17,629 nt of DNA from Nitrososphaeraceae archaeon (GTDB lineage: Archaea; Thermoproteota; Nitrososphaeria; Nitrososphaerales; Nitrososphaeraceae): contig JANWJI010000194.1 in NCBI GenBank assembly GCA_025449515.1, forward strand, positions 1 to 17,629, read 5' to 3'. A model generated the notes under the pieces. The model saw nothing but the letters and a program-made list of their open reading frames with translations, searched no databases and was not told the DNA's origin. This document shows positions 6,799 through 14,442 of the stretch, piece by piece (position 1 is the first letter of the stretch; every line of letters begins with the position of its first letter). A program made the translations under genes and the position numbers.

Positions 6799-7520
6799 TA
6801 AATTAGTTAGTTTTACACTTCTGCATCGTAAACCTATACTGTGGTGATGGGGATCGTCGCATACGCAAACGCGGTACATCTAAATAGTATATTCTTTTGG
6901 AGTTCGCAAAGCATTGAGATGCAGAAACAAAATATGGTAAGATAGGAACAGGGATTTCAAAAATTGTAAATATTCCATTTTTGAATCATCTTGGACTTTG
7001 CTAACCTATCCTAAGACTAGTGATACACAAGCCCGAAACACGAACTAACTAATTGGCTTCGCGATGCGTTTCGCCGCTGAAAGGCTATTCGGAAATTCTT
7101 TCACCAGGGGATGATCTATTAACTTGAGTGGATTAATTCGAAATGTATTACAACGTACCAGCTAATAATGACTAGGGGAGCTTTATCTGTTAATCGATCT
7201 AAAGTGACAATTTGCATACATGTCACTGGAACTAGTAACAGAAACAAAATATCTGCCGATTGAAGAGGGGTTCAGAAGTATTCTTAATAAGTGACATGTT
7301 CAAGATATTGATTTCTCGTCGATGAGTTCTTGGAGATGCTCGGGTGATCACACACTTCATGATAAACAAATATGAATCGAGTCACCTGAGCTATCTAAAG
7401 CTAGAGGGAAAGTTCTCTAGTCAGATCTGATGCTAAATAGCATTACGGTAGATTTGAGGGAATTCCTAAAATACCGTAAGAAACGTTCCAACCTACCCCG
7501 TCGGTAATTAGCGTTTTGAT
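6799..7520. other. Long gap between convergent genes, rich in inverted repeats
   Basis: This gap of 722 bases lies between two gene ends, so it should need no promoters. No frame reaches a convincing length; the longest + strand one I found is about 46 codons (7123-7263) and unrecognisable. It holds a hairpin at 6953-6987, three copies of AGTGACA at 7203-7299, and adjacent inverted repeats from 7338 to 7480. A structured non-coding RNA, a decayed element or neutral DNA are all possible. I could not match it to RNase P, SRP or tRNA. Confidence 0.4.
7338..7479. repeat. Cluster of adjacent inverted repeats, possible structured RNA
   Basis: Listed left to right. A 10-base stem with one G-U pair joins 7338-7347 and 7382-7391, with a 5-base inner stem 7356-7360/7372-7376. 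CTAGAG/CTCTAG pairs 7401-7406 with 7415-7420. TCAGATCTGA (7421-7430) is a perfect palindrome. ATGCTA/TAGCAT pairs 7430-7435 with 7438-7443. TTACGGTA/TACCGTAA pairs 7443-7450 with 7472-7479 and encloses the palindrome GGAATTCC (7459-7466). The elements lie almost end to end. No family is recognised, and the strand of any transcript is unknown. Confidence 0.35.
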
Positions 7521-9404
7521 TTATACAAGCCTGACTGATTCTTCTACTAATGGATATTGTGTTTGGATTTTAAGAATCTTATTAACCGAATTTGCTAAAT
7601 TCTGAACTCTTGTTTTTTCACCATGATTAATCAATACTCGTCTAAGCTTTTGTTTCATTCTGCTTATATATGCCAATGACTGATTATAATCATTGTGTGA
7701 AGATAGCCCGTTTATTGTATCGATTTGTAATTGTAAATCAAATATTTCATTTTCAACTAATTGACGAGTTGATCCATCTTGAATGCTTTTTCCTAGTGTT
7801 CCAGGCATCTGATAAGACGTAAAAATAATCTTATTTGTCGGATATCTGCAGATTTGTTTTAGATAGTGAACAGAGGGTCCGCCGGTCAACATCGATGAAG
7901 GAGCCAGAATAACAGCAGGTTGGTCATCTAAATTCGATGAATCAATTGTCTGAAGATTATCAGGTCTTAAAGGATTTTCGTTACTTTGAGAAAGTGCTGA
8001 TTGCAACCCTTTTGATAAATACTGTATGTTACTGTCATAAATAGACGTAGTTTCTGCTATGATTTTCTCGATTAGGATTGATGATCTTTTGATCTTTCCT
8101 AAAGTCATATACTGGTTGATAGTCAATATTAGTTCTTGGGGAAGCCCAACTGAGGGTACTGGTAACAGTATCTTTCCCCCTTGAATAATCGTATTATTTA
8201 AACTTTCAATTAAATTGGCGTCTGCCACATCACGGTGTGGGAAAACGTCTTGCCTTCCGCCGTACGTTCCTTCTATTATGAGTGTCTCAACCCTTGGGAA
8301 ATTCCAAACGGCATTATCAAGGGAATATGTCTTTCCAAACTTTAGGTCGCCAGAATAGACCAAATTATGATCTCCATTACCAATATGAATGTGGCTTACA
8401 GAAGAACCTATGATATGTCCTGAGTTACCAAGAGTTATCTTGATGTCAGGAGATATGTCTGTCACGCTTCCGAAAGTCAACGGAATGGTGTGAAGAATCA
8501 TTTTCTCTATCTCGTTCATAGAGTAAAATGCCTGAGATCCGGCTTCCTGAATAAAGTGCCTGTGCAAAACGTACATCAAATGTACCGTGGGTTCAGAACA
8601 ATAGACCGGACCAGAATAACCATACTTGAAGAGTGCCGGGAGGAATCCTGAGTGATCTAGGTGAGCATGACTAATAACTACAGCATCGATGTCGTCCATT
8701 TTCATACCTAGGATGTCAAACCTAGGCATTGCCGTAATTGTATCTCGCGAATAAGGATTAATCCCACAATCAAATATAACCTTGCTCTCGTCAGTAACAA
8801 GCAAAAAACAAGATCTTCCAATCTCGCCGAAGCCACCCAAAGCGATGACACTAGCCTCAACGGTCTCGCTCAACTTGGACCTAAATATTTTTTCACCAAC
8901 TAGTTTATAAAATTGAGCACGTTCTTCCACTCCTTTCTTCAGAATATCATTAATTTCCTTAATGATTGTGATCATACCAGGGCTTCTCATTAATACTAGC
9001 TTCCACCCTGTTTTCTTTAGAAATTCACTATTAACACTGTTGAAATCAGCGGATACTGGTGTGCTTCGAACCCATACCCTGGCCTCTCCTAATGCGTCAT
9101 CAAAAAAAATCTCTCCTATTCCGTTCTCAGCCGACAACACCTGTAGTAGTATCTTCAATGATTCTTTTTCAGGCAGTCTAATGGACTCGTCTGTGCGGAT
9201 GACTATCCTCTTCTTAAGGATATTTACCATATTAGAAATAACTTGCGTATCCTTCATAATGAACTCGATATTTTTTGCATAAAGGGCAATTCTAGGGCCT
9301 TCGTAAACAATCTTAGTAAGGCCCGAATCCGTGGGTATATTATTCAAGATACTAGCCATAATATTCTGTTTTGAAGATTCATTTCCTGATGAACTATTCT
9401 GCAT
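7521..9404 (-). CDS. aCPSF1-like KH/metallo-beta-lactamase/beta-CASP ribonuclease, diverged
   Basis: At 627 residues it matches the aCPSF1 layout of N-terminal KH region (about 30-175), metallo-beta-lactamase fold, beta-CASP insert and conserved C-terminal tail. Metal residues are present: HAHLDH (246-251), H330, D353 and H594 (NHGE). E378 and the SHND histidine H570 also fit beta-CASP motifs. Family members cut RNA and in archaea act in 3'-end formation and transcription termination. Several usually strong positions differ here: the KH GxxG loop is absent near 114-122, the GR of the VGRxQE motif is GL (420-421), ESTYG is EGTYG, and the HTAYPEYL segment is YDSNIQYL (456-463). This suggests a paralog rather than the main aCPSF1. 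The ATG at 9404 lies about 35 bases from the predicted transcription start. Confidence 0.85.
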   Translation of the reverse strand: MQNSSSGNESSKQNIMASILNNIPTDSGLTKIVYEGPRIALYAKNIEFIMKDTQVISNMVNILKKRIVIRTDESIRLPEKESLKILLQVLSAENGIGEIFFDDALGEARVWVRSTPVSADFNSVNSEFLKKTGWKLVLMRSPGMITIIKEINDILKKGVEERAQFYKLVGEKIFRSKLSETVEASVIALGGFGEIGRSCFLLVTDESKVIFDCGINPYSRDTITAMPRFDILGMKMDDIDAVVISHAHLDHSGFLPALFKYGYSGPVYCSEPTVHLMYVLHRHFIQEAGSQAFYSMNEIEKMILHTIPLTFGSVTDISPDIKITLGNSGHIIGSSVSHIHIGNGDHNLVYSGDLKFGKTYSLDNAVWNFPRVETLIIEGTYGGRQDVFPHRDVADANLIESLNNTIIQGGKILLPVPSVGLPQELILTINQYMTLGKIKRSSILIEKIIAETTSIYDSNIQYLSKGLQSALSQSNENPLRPDNLQTIDSSNLDDQPAVILAPSSMLTGGPSVHYLKQICRYPTNKIIFTSYQMPGTLGKSIQDGSTRQLVENEIFDLQLQIDTINGLSSHNDYNQSLAYISRMKQKLRRVLINHGEKTRVQNLANSVNKILKIQTQYPLVEESVRLV

Positions 9405-9458
9405 GGTTTATCATTTCGCTACTAATATGGTACTGTTAAGCCTTAAAGCACGGTTTAA

Positions 9459-9469
9459 CTATATTTAAG
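9459..9469 (-). promoter_or_regulatory. Probable TATA box for the aCPSF1-like gene
   Basis: On the minus strand the sequence reads CTTAAATATAG, a good box A. Transcription would start near 9438, giving a leader of about 35 bases. An imperfect inverted repeat (GTTAAGCC at 9434-9441 with GGTTTAAC at 9452-9459, one G-T pair) covers the predicted start site. Confidence 0.4.
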
Positions 9470-9589
9470 TGAGTATTGCCATTTAAAGATGTTTCGTAGA
9501 AGACGCTTGGATAAAGAGTCGGATATTTAGCTCGGTTGCAGTTTGAAGCATTACGTTGAAATAGTGTACGGATGATTGTACGATACTGA

Positions 9590-9951
9590 TTGAGTTTGGA
9601 GACTAATGATGCACGTTTTCAGGTAGAACGATCAGGAGCCTTATCCCATATCATCAGAATTAGTGATATCCTACCATCTTATAGCGAAATGTACCACTTT
9701 AGTTGTAACTTTGGTGAATTATATCCTGAACACATACGACTCAGACAAGTGCCAATTTTAAATAGGAACGCAGATAGCGAAAGAATAGAATCAATAGGCA
9801 AGCGACAAATGCAGGTTTTCTAAATGCAGATGGTCATATAGTCCCCATGAGAGAAACAAACATTGCTGACAATATTGGGCATGGTTCTGCAGAAGTTGGG
9901 ACACGATTTGCCACAGCTGCTAGTAGAAAGACATTAGCAAATTCCCTATGA
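9590..9951 (+). pseudogene. Frameshifted coding remnant, weakly like a diadenylate cyclase (DisA_N) domain
   Basis: A frame with a TTG start is open from 9590 to 9823 (77 codons before the stop). A second frame, one phase away, is open from 9778 to a TGA at 9949-9951 and reads NADGHIVP followed by GHGSAEVGTRFATAAS. The switch between two protein-like frames with a 46-base overlap suggests a frameshifted gene. The second part resembles the GTRHRAA region of diadenylate cyclase domains in spacing (an acidic/glycine turn, then GTRxxxA), but the RHR is RFA and the rest is missing, so the assignment is weak. No ribosome site precedes the TTG. If real, it is broken; chance open frames remain possible. 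Confidence 0.3.
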
Positions 9952-10067
9952 AGTTAGTTGACAACCGCATCCCTACTACAAACCCATTTTAGGGAGGACA
10001 AGCATATTGATGGATTCTGGCAAATGAATCAATCTCCACACATTTGTAATGCTATTTTGAGATAAAT

Positions 10068-11144
10068 ATGACCATTCTAGGTTCTAGTTCTACCCATTTG
10101 ATGGAATTTCCTAGGAAAATCCTTATTGGCCCAAACGTAATTCAGGATTTGGGATCGTTTCTGACTGCATTGAGTGAGAATTTCTCAAATCTTGCAATTG
10201 TGACGGGAAGGACTGTAAAGTCAAGAGTTCAGTCACTGTGTCAGTCATCTCTAATTAATTTTACCTTTAACGATGCTTGGTATATTGTTGATGATGCCAC
10301 AATGTCTTCTGTGAGATCATTGGAAAAGGGTATGATCTCTAATCTACCTGACGCTATCCTTGGGCTTGGCGGTGGGCGTTCAGTAGACATTGCTAAGATG
10401 GTAGCATTTGACCTCAGAAAACCTTTCATAAGTATACCTACTTCTGCTTCACATGATGGTATATCTAGTCCTTTCGTATCAATAAGAGGAATAGATAAGC
10501 CCTTCTCGGTTCAGGCTAATACTCCTTTAGCTGTATTAGCCGATACCCATCTTCTCTCTGAAGCACCAAAACGCCTCCTGTCGAGCGGATGCGGCGACCT
10601 TGTAGCTAAGGTTACTGCGGTAAAGGATTGGGAGCTCGCAAGAGAGGAAACTAATGAATACTATGGAGCATACGCTGCCAATCTTGCCTTCCTGAGTGCA
10701 AAAATTATAATAGACAAATTTTCTGGAGAGAGACATGAGGATACTCAGAATGAAATTCGTACCATCATAGAAGCATTGATAAGTGCAGGCGTCGCGTCCT
10801 GCATAGCAGGTAGTAGTAGGCCGTGCTCTGGAGCTGAACATCTATTTAGTCATGCGATTGAGTACGTCGCAGGACACGGATATGGACTTCATGGTGAAAG
10901 AGTCGGACTTGGTACTATTATGATGGCAAAACTCCATGGGCTTGATTGGGAAAAAGTAGCGGACACCCTGCGAAATGTTGGTGCTCCTACTACTGCTAAA
11001 GAACTTGGATTAAATGAACAGCATATAGTCTCATCCCTAGTTTTGGCAAGATCATTAAGACCAGACAGGTATACTATTCTTAATAAAATTAAACTAGATA
11101 ATTTGTCAGCCCTCGACCTAGCAAGATCTGTTTCAGTGATATGA
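10068..11144 (+). CDS. egsA: sn-glycerol-1-phosphate dehydrogenase
   Basis: This enzyme reduces dihydroxyacetone phosphate to sn-glycerol-1-phosphate with NAD(P)H, the step that sets the stereochemistry of archaeal membrane lipids. It is 358 residues, the usual size. Dinucleotide-binding GLGGGRSVDIAK spans 99-110, and the SIPTSASHDGISSP motif spans 122-135. The expected metal ligands are D177 (GCGDLVAK), H258 (GAEHLFSH) and H275 (GYGLHGERVG). The start at 10068 adds eleven residues before a second Met (M12, at 10101) where family-typical sequence begins (MEFPRKILIGPNVI), so the true start may be 10101. No strong ribosome site decides it. It stands alone, divergent from the aCPSF1-like gene and convergent with the FKBP gene. 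Confidence 0.93.
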   Translation: MTILGSSSTHLMEFPRKILIGPNVIQDLGSFLTALSENFSNLAIVTGRTVKSRVQSLCQSSLINFTFNDAWYIVDDATMSSVRSLEKGMISNLPDAILGLGGGRSVDIAKMVAFDLRKPFISIPTSASHDGISSPFVSIRGIDKPFSVQANTPLAVLADTHLLSEAPKRLLSSGCGDLVAKVTAVKDWELAREETNEYYGAYAANLAFLSAKIIIDKFSGERHEDTQNEIRTIIEALISAGVASCIAGSSRPCSGAEHLFSHAIEYVAGHGYGLHGERVGLGTIMMAKLHGLDWEKVADTLRNVGAPTTAKELGLNEQHIVSSLVLARSLRPDRYTILNKIKLDNLSALDLARSVSVI

Positions 11145-11237
11145 AAGTGTGAACAGGTCTGTATTTTACAATTGCTGCCTGGTCTGAGCGCAAGAGCCTC
11201 TCTAGGATGTATCAAGGGGTTAAACTATAACGAGATG

Positions 11238-11996
11238 TCAGACAGTCTTGTTTTCTGATGCTTCCAATACCTTTTCGTCGGATTCTGGCTTTTCTAATGG
11301 CGCTGGAGGCTCATTCGCGGTCTTGTATTCCTCTATGAAATAAACAGTTTCAATTTCTTTGACAAACTTGAAAATATCATCTGCGATTGCTCTTTTGATA
11401 ATTTGTAATCCCTCCAATAGATAACTCTCTCCTGGTAAACTAACTTCCATAGTTGATGTATCTGATTTAATATCAATGGATTTCTCATTTATCGGAATTC
11501 TTCTATTTATGAGCTGAAAAGCCTTCTCAGCAATGCTATCGATTGTCTTCAAAACGTTCGCTTCGTAAACAAGCACACGGCCAGCGTACTTGTGATTAAA
11601 GTCCACTTGAACTCTACCTGAGCCTATATACCTTACTGTGCCACGACGTTGGTCCAATTCTATTTCATCGCCGACACCTACCTCATCTGCCTTTTCGCCT
11701 AACTTTCGCTGTGCGATCATTCTTACTTTACTGGGCTCTCTTTCTCCAAATCCCTTATCCGGAGTAACTGTAATACTCAATTTATCACCAGAATTAGCGT
11801 TTGCCAATGCTTCGTCAACGCCCTTCAATACCCATCCTTCCCCTACCGATATTAGTCTTGATCCATATCGCCTACCTGGATCGTAAATATTATTTTTTTT
11901 AGCTTCTTCCTCGTTAGTAGTTTCAAACACTTGGCTAGTATCTTTAATCTTGGCGGTATAATCAACTAATATTAAAGTACCCTTTTCCAAAGTCAT
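11238..11996 (-). CDS. FKBP-type (SlyD-like) peptidyl-prolyl cis-trans isomerase
   Basis: This is a 252-residue cytosolic prolyl isomerase and folding helper of the archaeal long FKBP type. The N-terminal FKBP strand (GTLILVDYTAKIKDT) is followed by the flap and GWVLKGVDEAL (54-64). An insert-in-flap chaperone domain follows (about 75-130), and then the returning FKBP strand VDFNHKYAGRVLVYEANV (131-148). A C-terminal region of about 100 residues follows and ends in a Pro/Glu-rich tail. No signal peptide or membrane segment is seen. A TATA element is spaced so that transcription would begin at the ATG itself, so the message is probably leaderless. The gene lies 59 bases downstream of the aminotransferase on the same strand but has its own promoter. 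Confidence 0.88.
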   Translation of the reverse strand: MTLEKGTLILVDYTAKIKDTSQVFETTNEEEAKKNNIYDPGRRYGSRLISVGEGWVLKGVDEALANANSGDKLSITVTPDKGFGEREPSKVRMIAQRKLGEKADEVGVGDEIELDQRRGTVRYIGSGRVQVDFNHKYAGRVLVYEANVLKTIDSIAEKAFQLINRRIPINEKSIDIKSDTSTMEVSLPGESYLLEGLQIIKRAIADDIFKFVKEIETVYFIEEYKTANEPPAPLEKPESDEKVLEASENKTV

Positions 11997-12015
11997 AAAA
12001 CTCGCTAATGATTTA

Positions 12016-12027
12016 CCATATATTAAG
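12016..12027 (-). promoter_or_regulatory. TATA box giving a probably leaderless FKBP message
   Basis: Read on the minus strand the sequence is CTTAATATATGG, centred near 12022. The expected start of transcription, about 26 bases on, coincides with the ATG at 11996. Confidence 0.5.
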
Positions 12028-12055
12028 TTTGACGCATGAAGTAAACCGCGTTCTT

Positions 12056-13198
12056 TTATGGGATAGCTTTTAATTTTTCAGCTGCTATGCCTAAAGGTTC
12101 GTCAGTGGTCTTCGCGTTCATCATATTAGTTACCGAGGTGATAGAGGAAACAGTTCGCATGACATGATATTTGTTCACTTCACCCATACATCCTATTCTA
12201 AATACCTTTCCTTTTAGCTTGCCGAAACCGCCAGCTATCAACACCTTAAATTGTTCTGAAAGCAATGTCCTGAATTTGGAATCATCCATCCCATCCTTGT
12301 AATTGAAGGCAATTACGACGTTGCTTCTAGCATCTAGTTTGGCAAATGGCTCGAATCCAATCGTACTCAAGCTGCTGTAAAAGGCGTCAGCACAAGTTGC
12401 ATGTCTCTTTATTCTACTTTCCAAACCCTCCTCTAATACAATGTCCAAAGCTTCATTGAAAGCAAAAAAGAGAGGCAATGCAGGCGTAAATGGTGTCTCA
12501 AAATTCTCTTCAAAATATTTAAAATATCTCGCTAGATTAAAATACTGAGTAGGAGGTGGATTGGATTTTAAGTACTTTTTGGCCTTGTCGCTAATTGATA
12601 GTGGTGATACGCCTGGAGGAGCCGCTAAGGCCTTTTGTGAAGCTGTTACACAAATATCAATGTTCCACTTATCAACAGGCAACTCATCGCCGCCTAATAT
12701 GGAAACAGCATCTGCTATGAAAAAGGCCCCCTTGTTGGAACATAATTCTCCTATCTTTTCTAAATACCGGAGGGTTGTTCCAGTGGAGGTTTCATTGTAG
12801 ACTGCGTATGCGGCCTTGATTTCATTCTTTTCAAATGCCTCTTCAATAGCTTCAATACGTGGATTTTCTCCGAATTCTGATTCGACTCGAATCGCATGTC
12901 CTCCCCACGCATCAATTAAATCTGCCAGACGATTTCCGAACTCACCGTTGACTGGAACAACAACCTTATCACCCTTTCTAATCATGTTTATCACAGATGC
13001 TTCAACGGCACCAGTACCTGAAGCTGTTAACAAAATAATGTCGTTCTCGGTCTGAAAGACTTGCTTGGTTTTCGATACTATAGTTTTGTATAGATTTCTA
13101 AAATCATCGCTTCTGTGATTAATAATTGGAGTAAGCATCGCATTCATCACTCTCTCTGGCACATTGGTCGGACCAGGCACCATTACTAAGTAATCCAT
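12056..13198 (-). CDS. Class V PLP-dependent aminotransferase (serine/alanine-glyoxylate type)
   Basis: At 380 residues it belongs to the alanine-glyoxylate / serine-pyruvate aminotransferase family. The N-terminal VPGPTNVPERVMNAM (7-21) and the TASGTGAVEAS phosphate-binding stretch (58-68) are family hallmarks. D163 (IADAVS) should contact the pyridine nitrogen, and K189 in TASQKALAAPPG should bind the cofactor. A long C-terminal small domain includes GGFGKLKGKVFRIGCMGEV. It would move an amino group between serine or alanine and glyoxylate, pyruvate or a related keto acid; the exact pair cannot be read from sequence. The ATG at 13198 is supported by the family-like N-terminus and a TATA element 34 bases upstream. 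It is divergent from the Xaa-Pro peptidase. Confidence 0.9.
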   Translation of the reverse strand: MDYLVMVPGPTNVPERVMNAMLTPIINHRSDDFRNLYKTIVSKTKQVFQTENDIILLTASGTGAVEASVINMIRKGDKVVVPVNGEFGNRLADLIDAWGGHAIRVESEFGENPRIEAIEEAFEKNEIKAAYAVYNETSTGTTLRYLEKIGELCSNKGAFFIADAVSILGGDELPVDKWNIDICVTASQKALAAPPGVSPLSISDKAKKYLKSNPPPTQYFNLARYFKYFEENFETPFTPALPLFFAFNEALDIVLEEGLESRIKRHATCADAFYSSLSTIGFEPFAKLDARSNVVIAFNYKDGMDDSKFRTLLSEQFKVLIAGGFGKLKGKVFRIGCMGEVNKYHVMRTVSSITSVTNMMNAKTTDEPLGIAAEKLKAIP

Positions 13199-13268
13199 AA
13201 TCTATTCGATAAGACCGATCGTCCCGTATTTATAATTACACGAATAGTAAAAATGATAATACTCTTAT
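13199..13268. promoter_or_regulatory. Compact divergent promoter with one central, two-way TATA element
   Basis: Only 70 bases separate two start codons. ATTTATAATTA at 13228-13238 reads as a box A on both strands and sits in the middle, about 34 bases from the minus ATG and 36 from the plus ATG. This predicts leaders of about 10 bases in each direction. A 7-base inverted repeat, CTATTCG (13202-13208) and CGAATAG (13241-13247), brackets it. Confidence 0.5.
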
Positions 13269-14372
13269 ATGACAACACATGTCATGTTCGCTAATCATAG
13301 AGATAAGATTCTTAGTCTTATCTCTGAACTGCATTGTGATACGTTAGTTTCCTTTATGCCAGAAAATGTCTACTATCTTACTGGTTTTTGGGGAGAATCT
13401 GTAGTAGTCTGCACGAGAAACAGTTCTAAACTCATTGTACCAAGATTGGAAGCGAAGAGAGCAGAAAAAGCAGCTCCGTCGTGTGAAATAGTCGCTTCAG
13501 AACGCGGGAAGTTTATCATAGATCAAGTTTTGAACGAAATCAGGAGAAGAAAAACATGCTCTGATTGTGATGACCACGTTGTAATAGAATTATTGCTTAA
13601 AAATCTGTCAAAAGGCTCCCTGATTATTAATTCTGAACCTTTTTCTAAAGCTAGGATGATAAAAGGGAAACGAGAAATCGAGATGATAGCTAAAGCTTCT
13701 CAGATAATTGACAAACTCTATGAACGGTGCATTCGAGAGATAAGGCCAGGTCAGTCTGAAAGCTCGCTACAAGCGATTCTAGTGTATGAGGCATTGATGT
13801 CTGGCGCAAATATGATATCTTATAAATGGTCAACTAATCCAATCATTGTCGCATCTGGTCACAATAGCTCATACCCTCACGCTGAAGTCACCGATCGAGT
13901 TTTTAGCAAGAACGATATAATCGTCGTTGATTTAACGATTCGATATAATGGTTACATTGGAGATGCGACAAGGACATTTTTTCTTGGGAAGCCCAGCCCA
14001 AGAGTTAAAAATATCTATGAGATAGTGAAAGTCGCGCAGCAGGCCGGAATCGAAGCACTGAGCTCACCTCAAATAGCCGGGAACATAGACAAACTAACAA
14101 GATCAGTCATAGACAAAGCAGGTTATGGGGACGATTTCATCCATTCTACCGGACATGGCGTAGGATTGGAGGTTCATGAACGCCCTTGGATCAGGGCTAA
14201 CGATGTGGAGCGTGTCCAGAGTAACATGGTTGTTACTATAGAACCTGGGATATATATTAGAAATAAGTTTGGGGTGAGAATAGAAGACACCTTGTTAGTA
14301 AAAAATAATAATACCCGCGAGCCTGCAAAAAACTTCAACTCATTTACTAAAGAGCTTTTAGAGATTACCTAA
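13269..14372 (+). CDS. M24 family Xaa-Pro aminopeptidase/dipeptidase
   Basis: At 367 residues it has the two-domain shape of proline peptidases. An N-terminal creatinase-like domain (about 10-130, FMPENVYYLTGFWGE) precedes a pita-bread catalytic domain (about 135-360). All five dinuclear metal ligands are present: D221, D232 (in DLTIRYNGYIGDATRTF), H296 (HSTGHGVGLEVHE), E325 (TIEPGIY) and E339 (VRIEDT). It would remove the residue before proline from peptides in the cytosol. Xaa-Pro dipeptidase (pepQ-like) and aminopeptidase (pepP-like) cannot be told apart from sequence alone. A second Met at residue 6 is an alternative start, but the predicted promoter supports the first. It converges on the CoA operon. 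Confidence 0.9.
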   Translation: MTTHVMFANHRDKILSLISELHCDTLVSFMPENVYYLTGFWGESVVVCTRNSSKLIVPRLEAKRAEKAAPSCEIVASERGKFIIDQVLNEIRRRKTCSDCDDHVVIELLLKNLSKGSLIINSEPFSKARMIKGKREIEMIAKASQIIDKLYERCIREIRPGQSESSLQAILVYEALMSGANMISYKWSTNPIIVASGHNSSYPHAEVTDRVFSKNDIIVVDLTIRYNGYIGDATRTFFLGKPSPRVKNIYEIVKVAQQAGIEALSSPQIAGNIDKLTRSVIDKAGYGDDFIHSTGHGVGLEVHERPWIRANDVERVQSNMVVTIEPGIYIRNKFGVRIEDTLLVKNNNTREPAKNFNSFTKELLEIT

Positions 14373-14384
14373 CTTTGATTACAG

Positions 14385-14412
14385 AAAATTAGAGGAACAA
14401 AAACGAGAAAAC
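14385..14412 (-). terminator. T-rich stretch after the CoA operon
   Basis: Read on the minus strand, the 70-base gap after coaBC contains runs of TTTT and TTTTT (complements of 14399-14403 and 14407-14411). Archaeal termination commonly uses such T-runs without a hairpin. No stem is evident. Confidence 0.35.
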
Positions 14413-14442
14413 TAAGAGGGAACTTGAGCATGACTAGTGTAA

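Noticed and set aside
7236..7420. Fragments resembling RNase P RNA conserved boxes (ACAGAAAC near 7239 and GAGGGAAAG near 7404)
   Set aside because: The two boxes are in the wrong order for RNase P RNA on the + strand, the matches are short, and no P4-type pairing between them was found.
10011..10028. Five-codon upstream frame after GGGAGGAC before egsA
   Set aside because: It is too short to interpret as a leader peptide, with no sign of attenuation structure and no clear promoter upstream.
13269..13291. TGACA/TGTCA inverted pair at the start of the Xaa-Pro peptidase gene
   Set aside because: It is a 5-base match inside coding sequence and well within chance.
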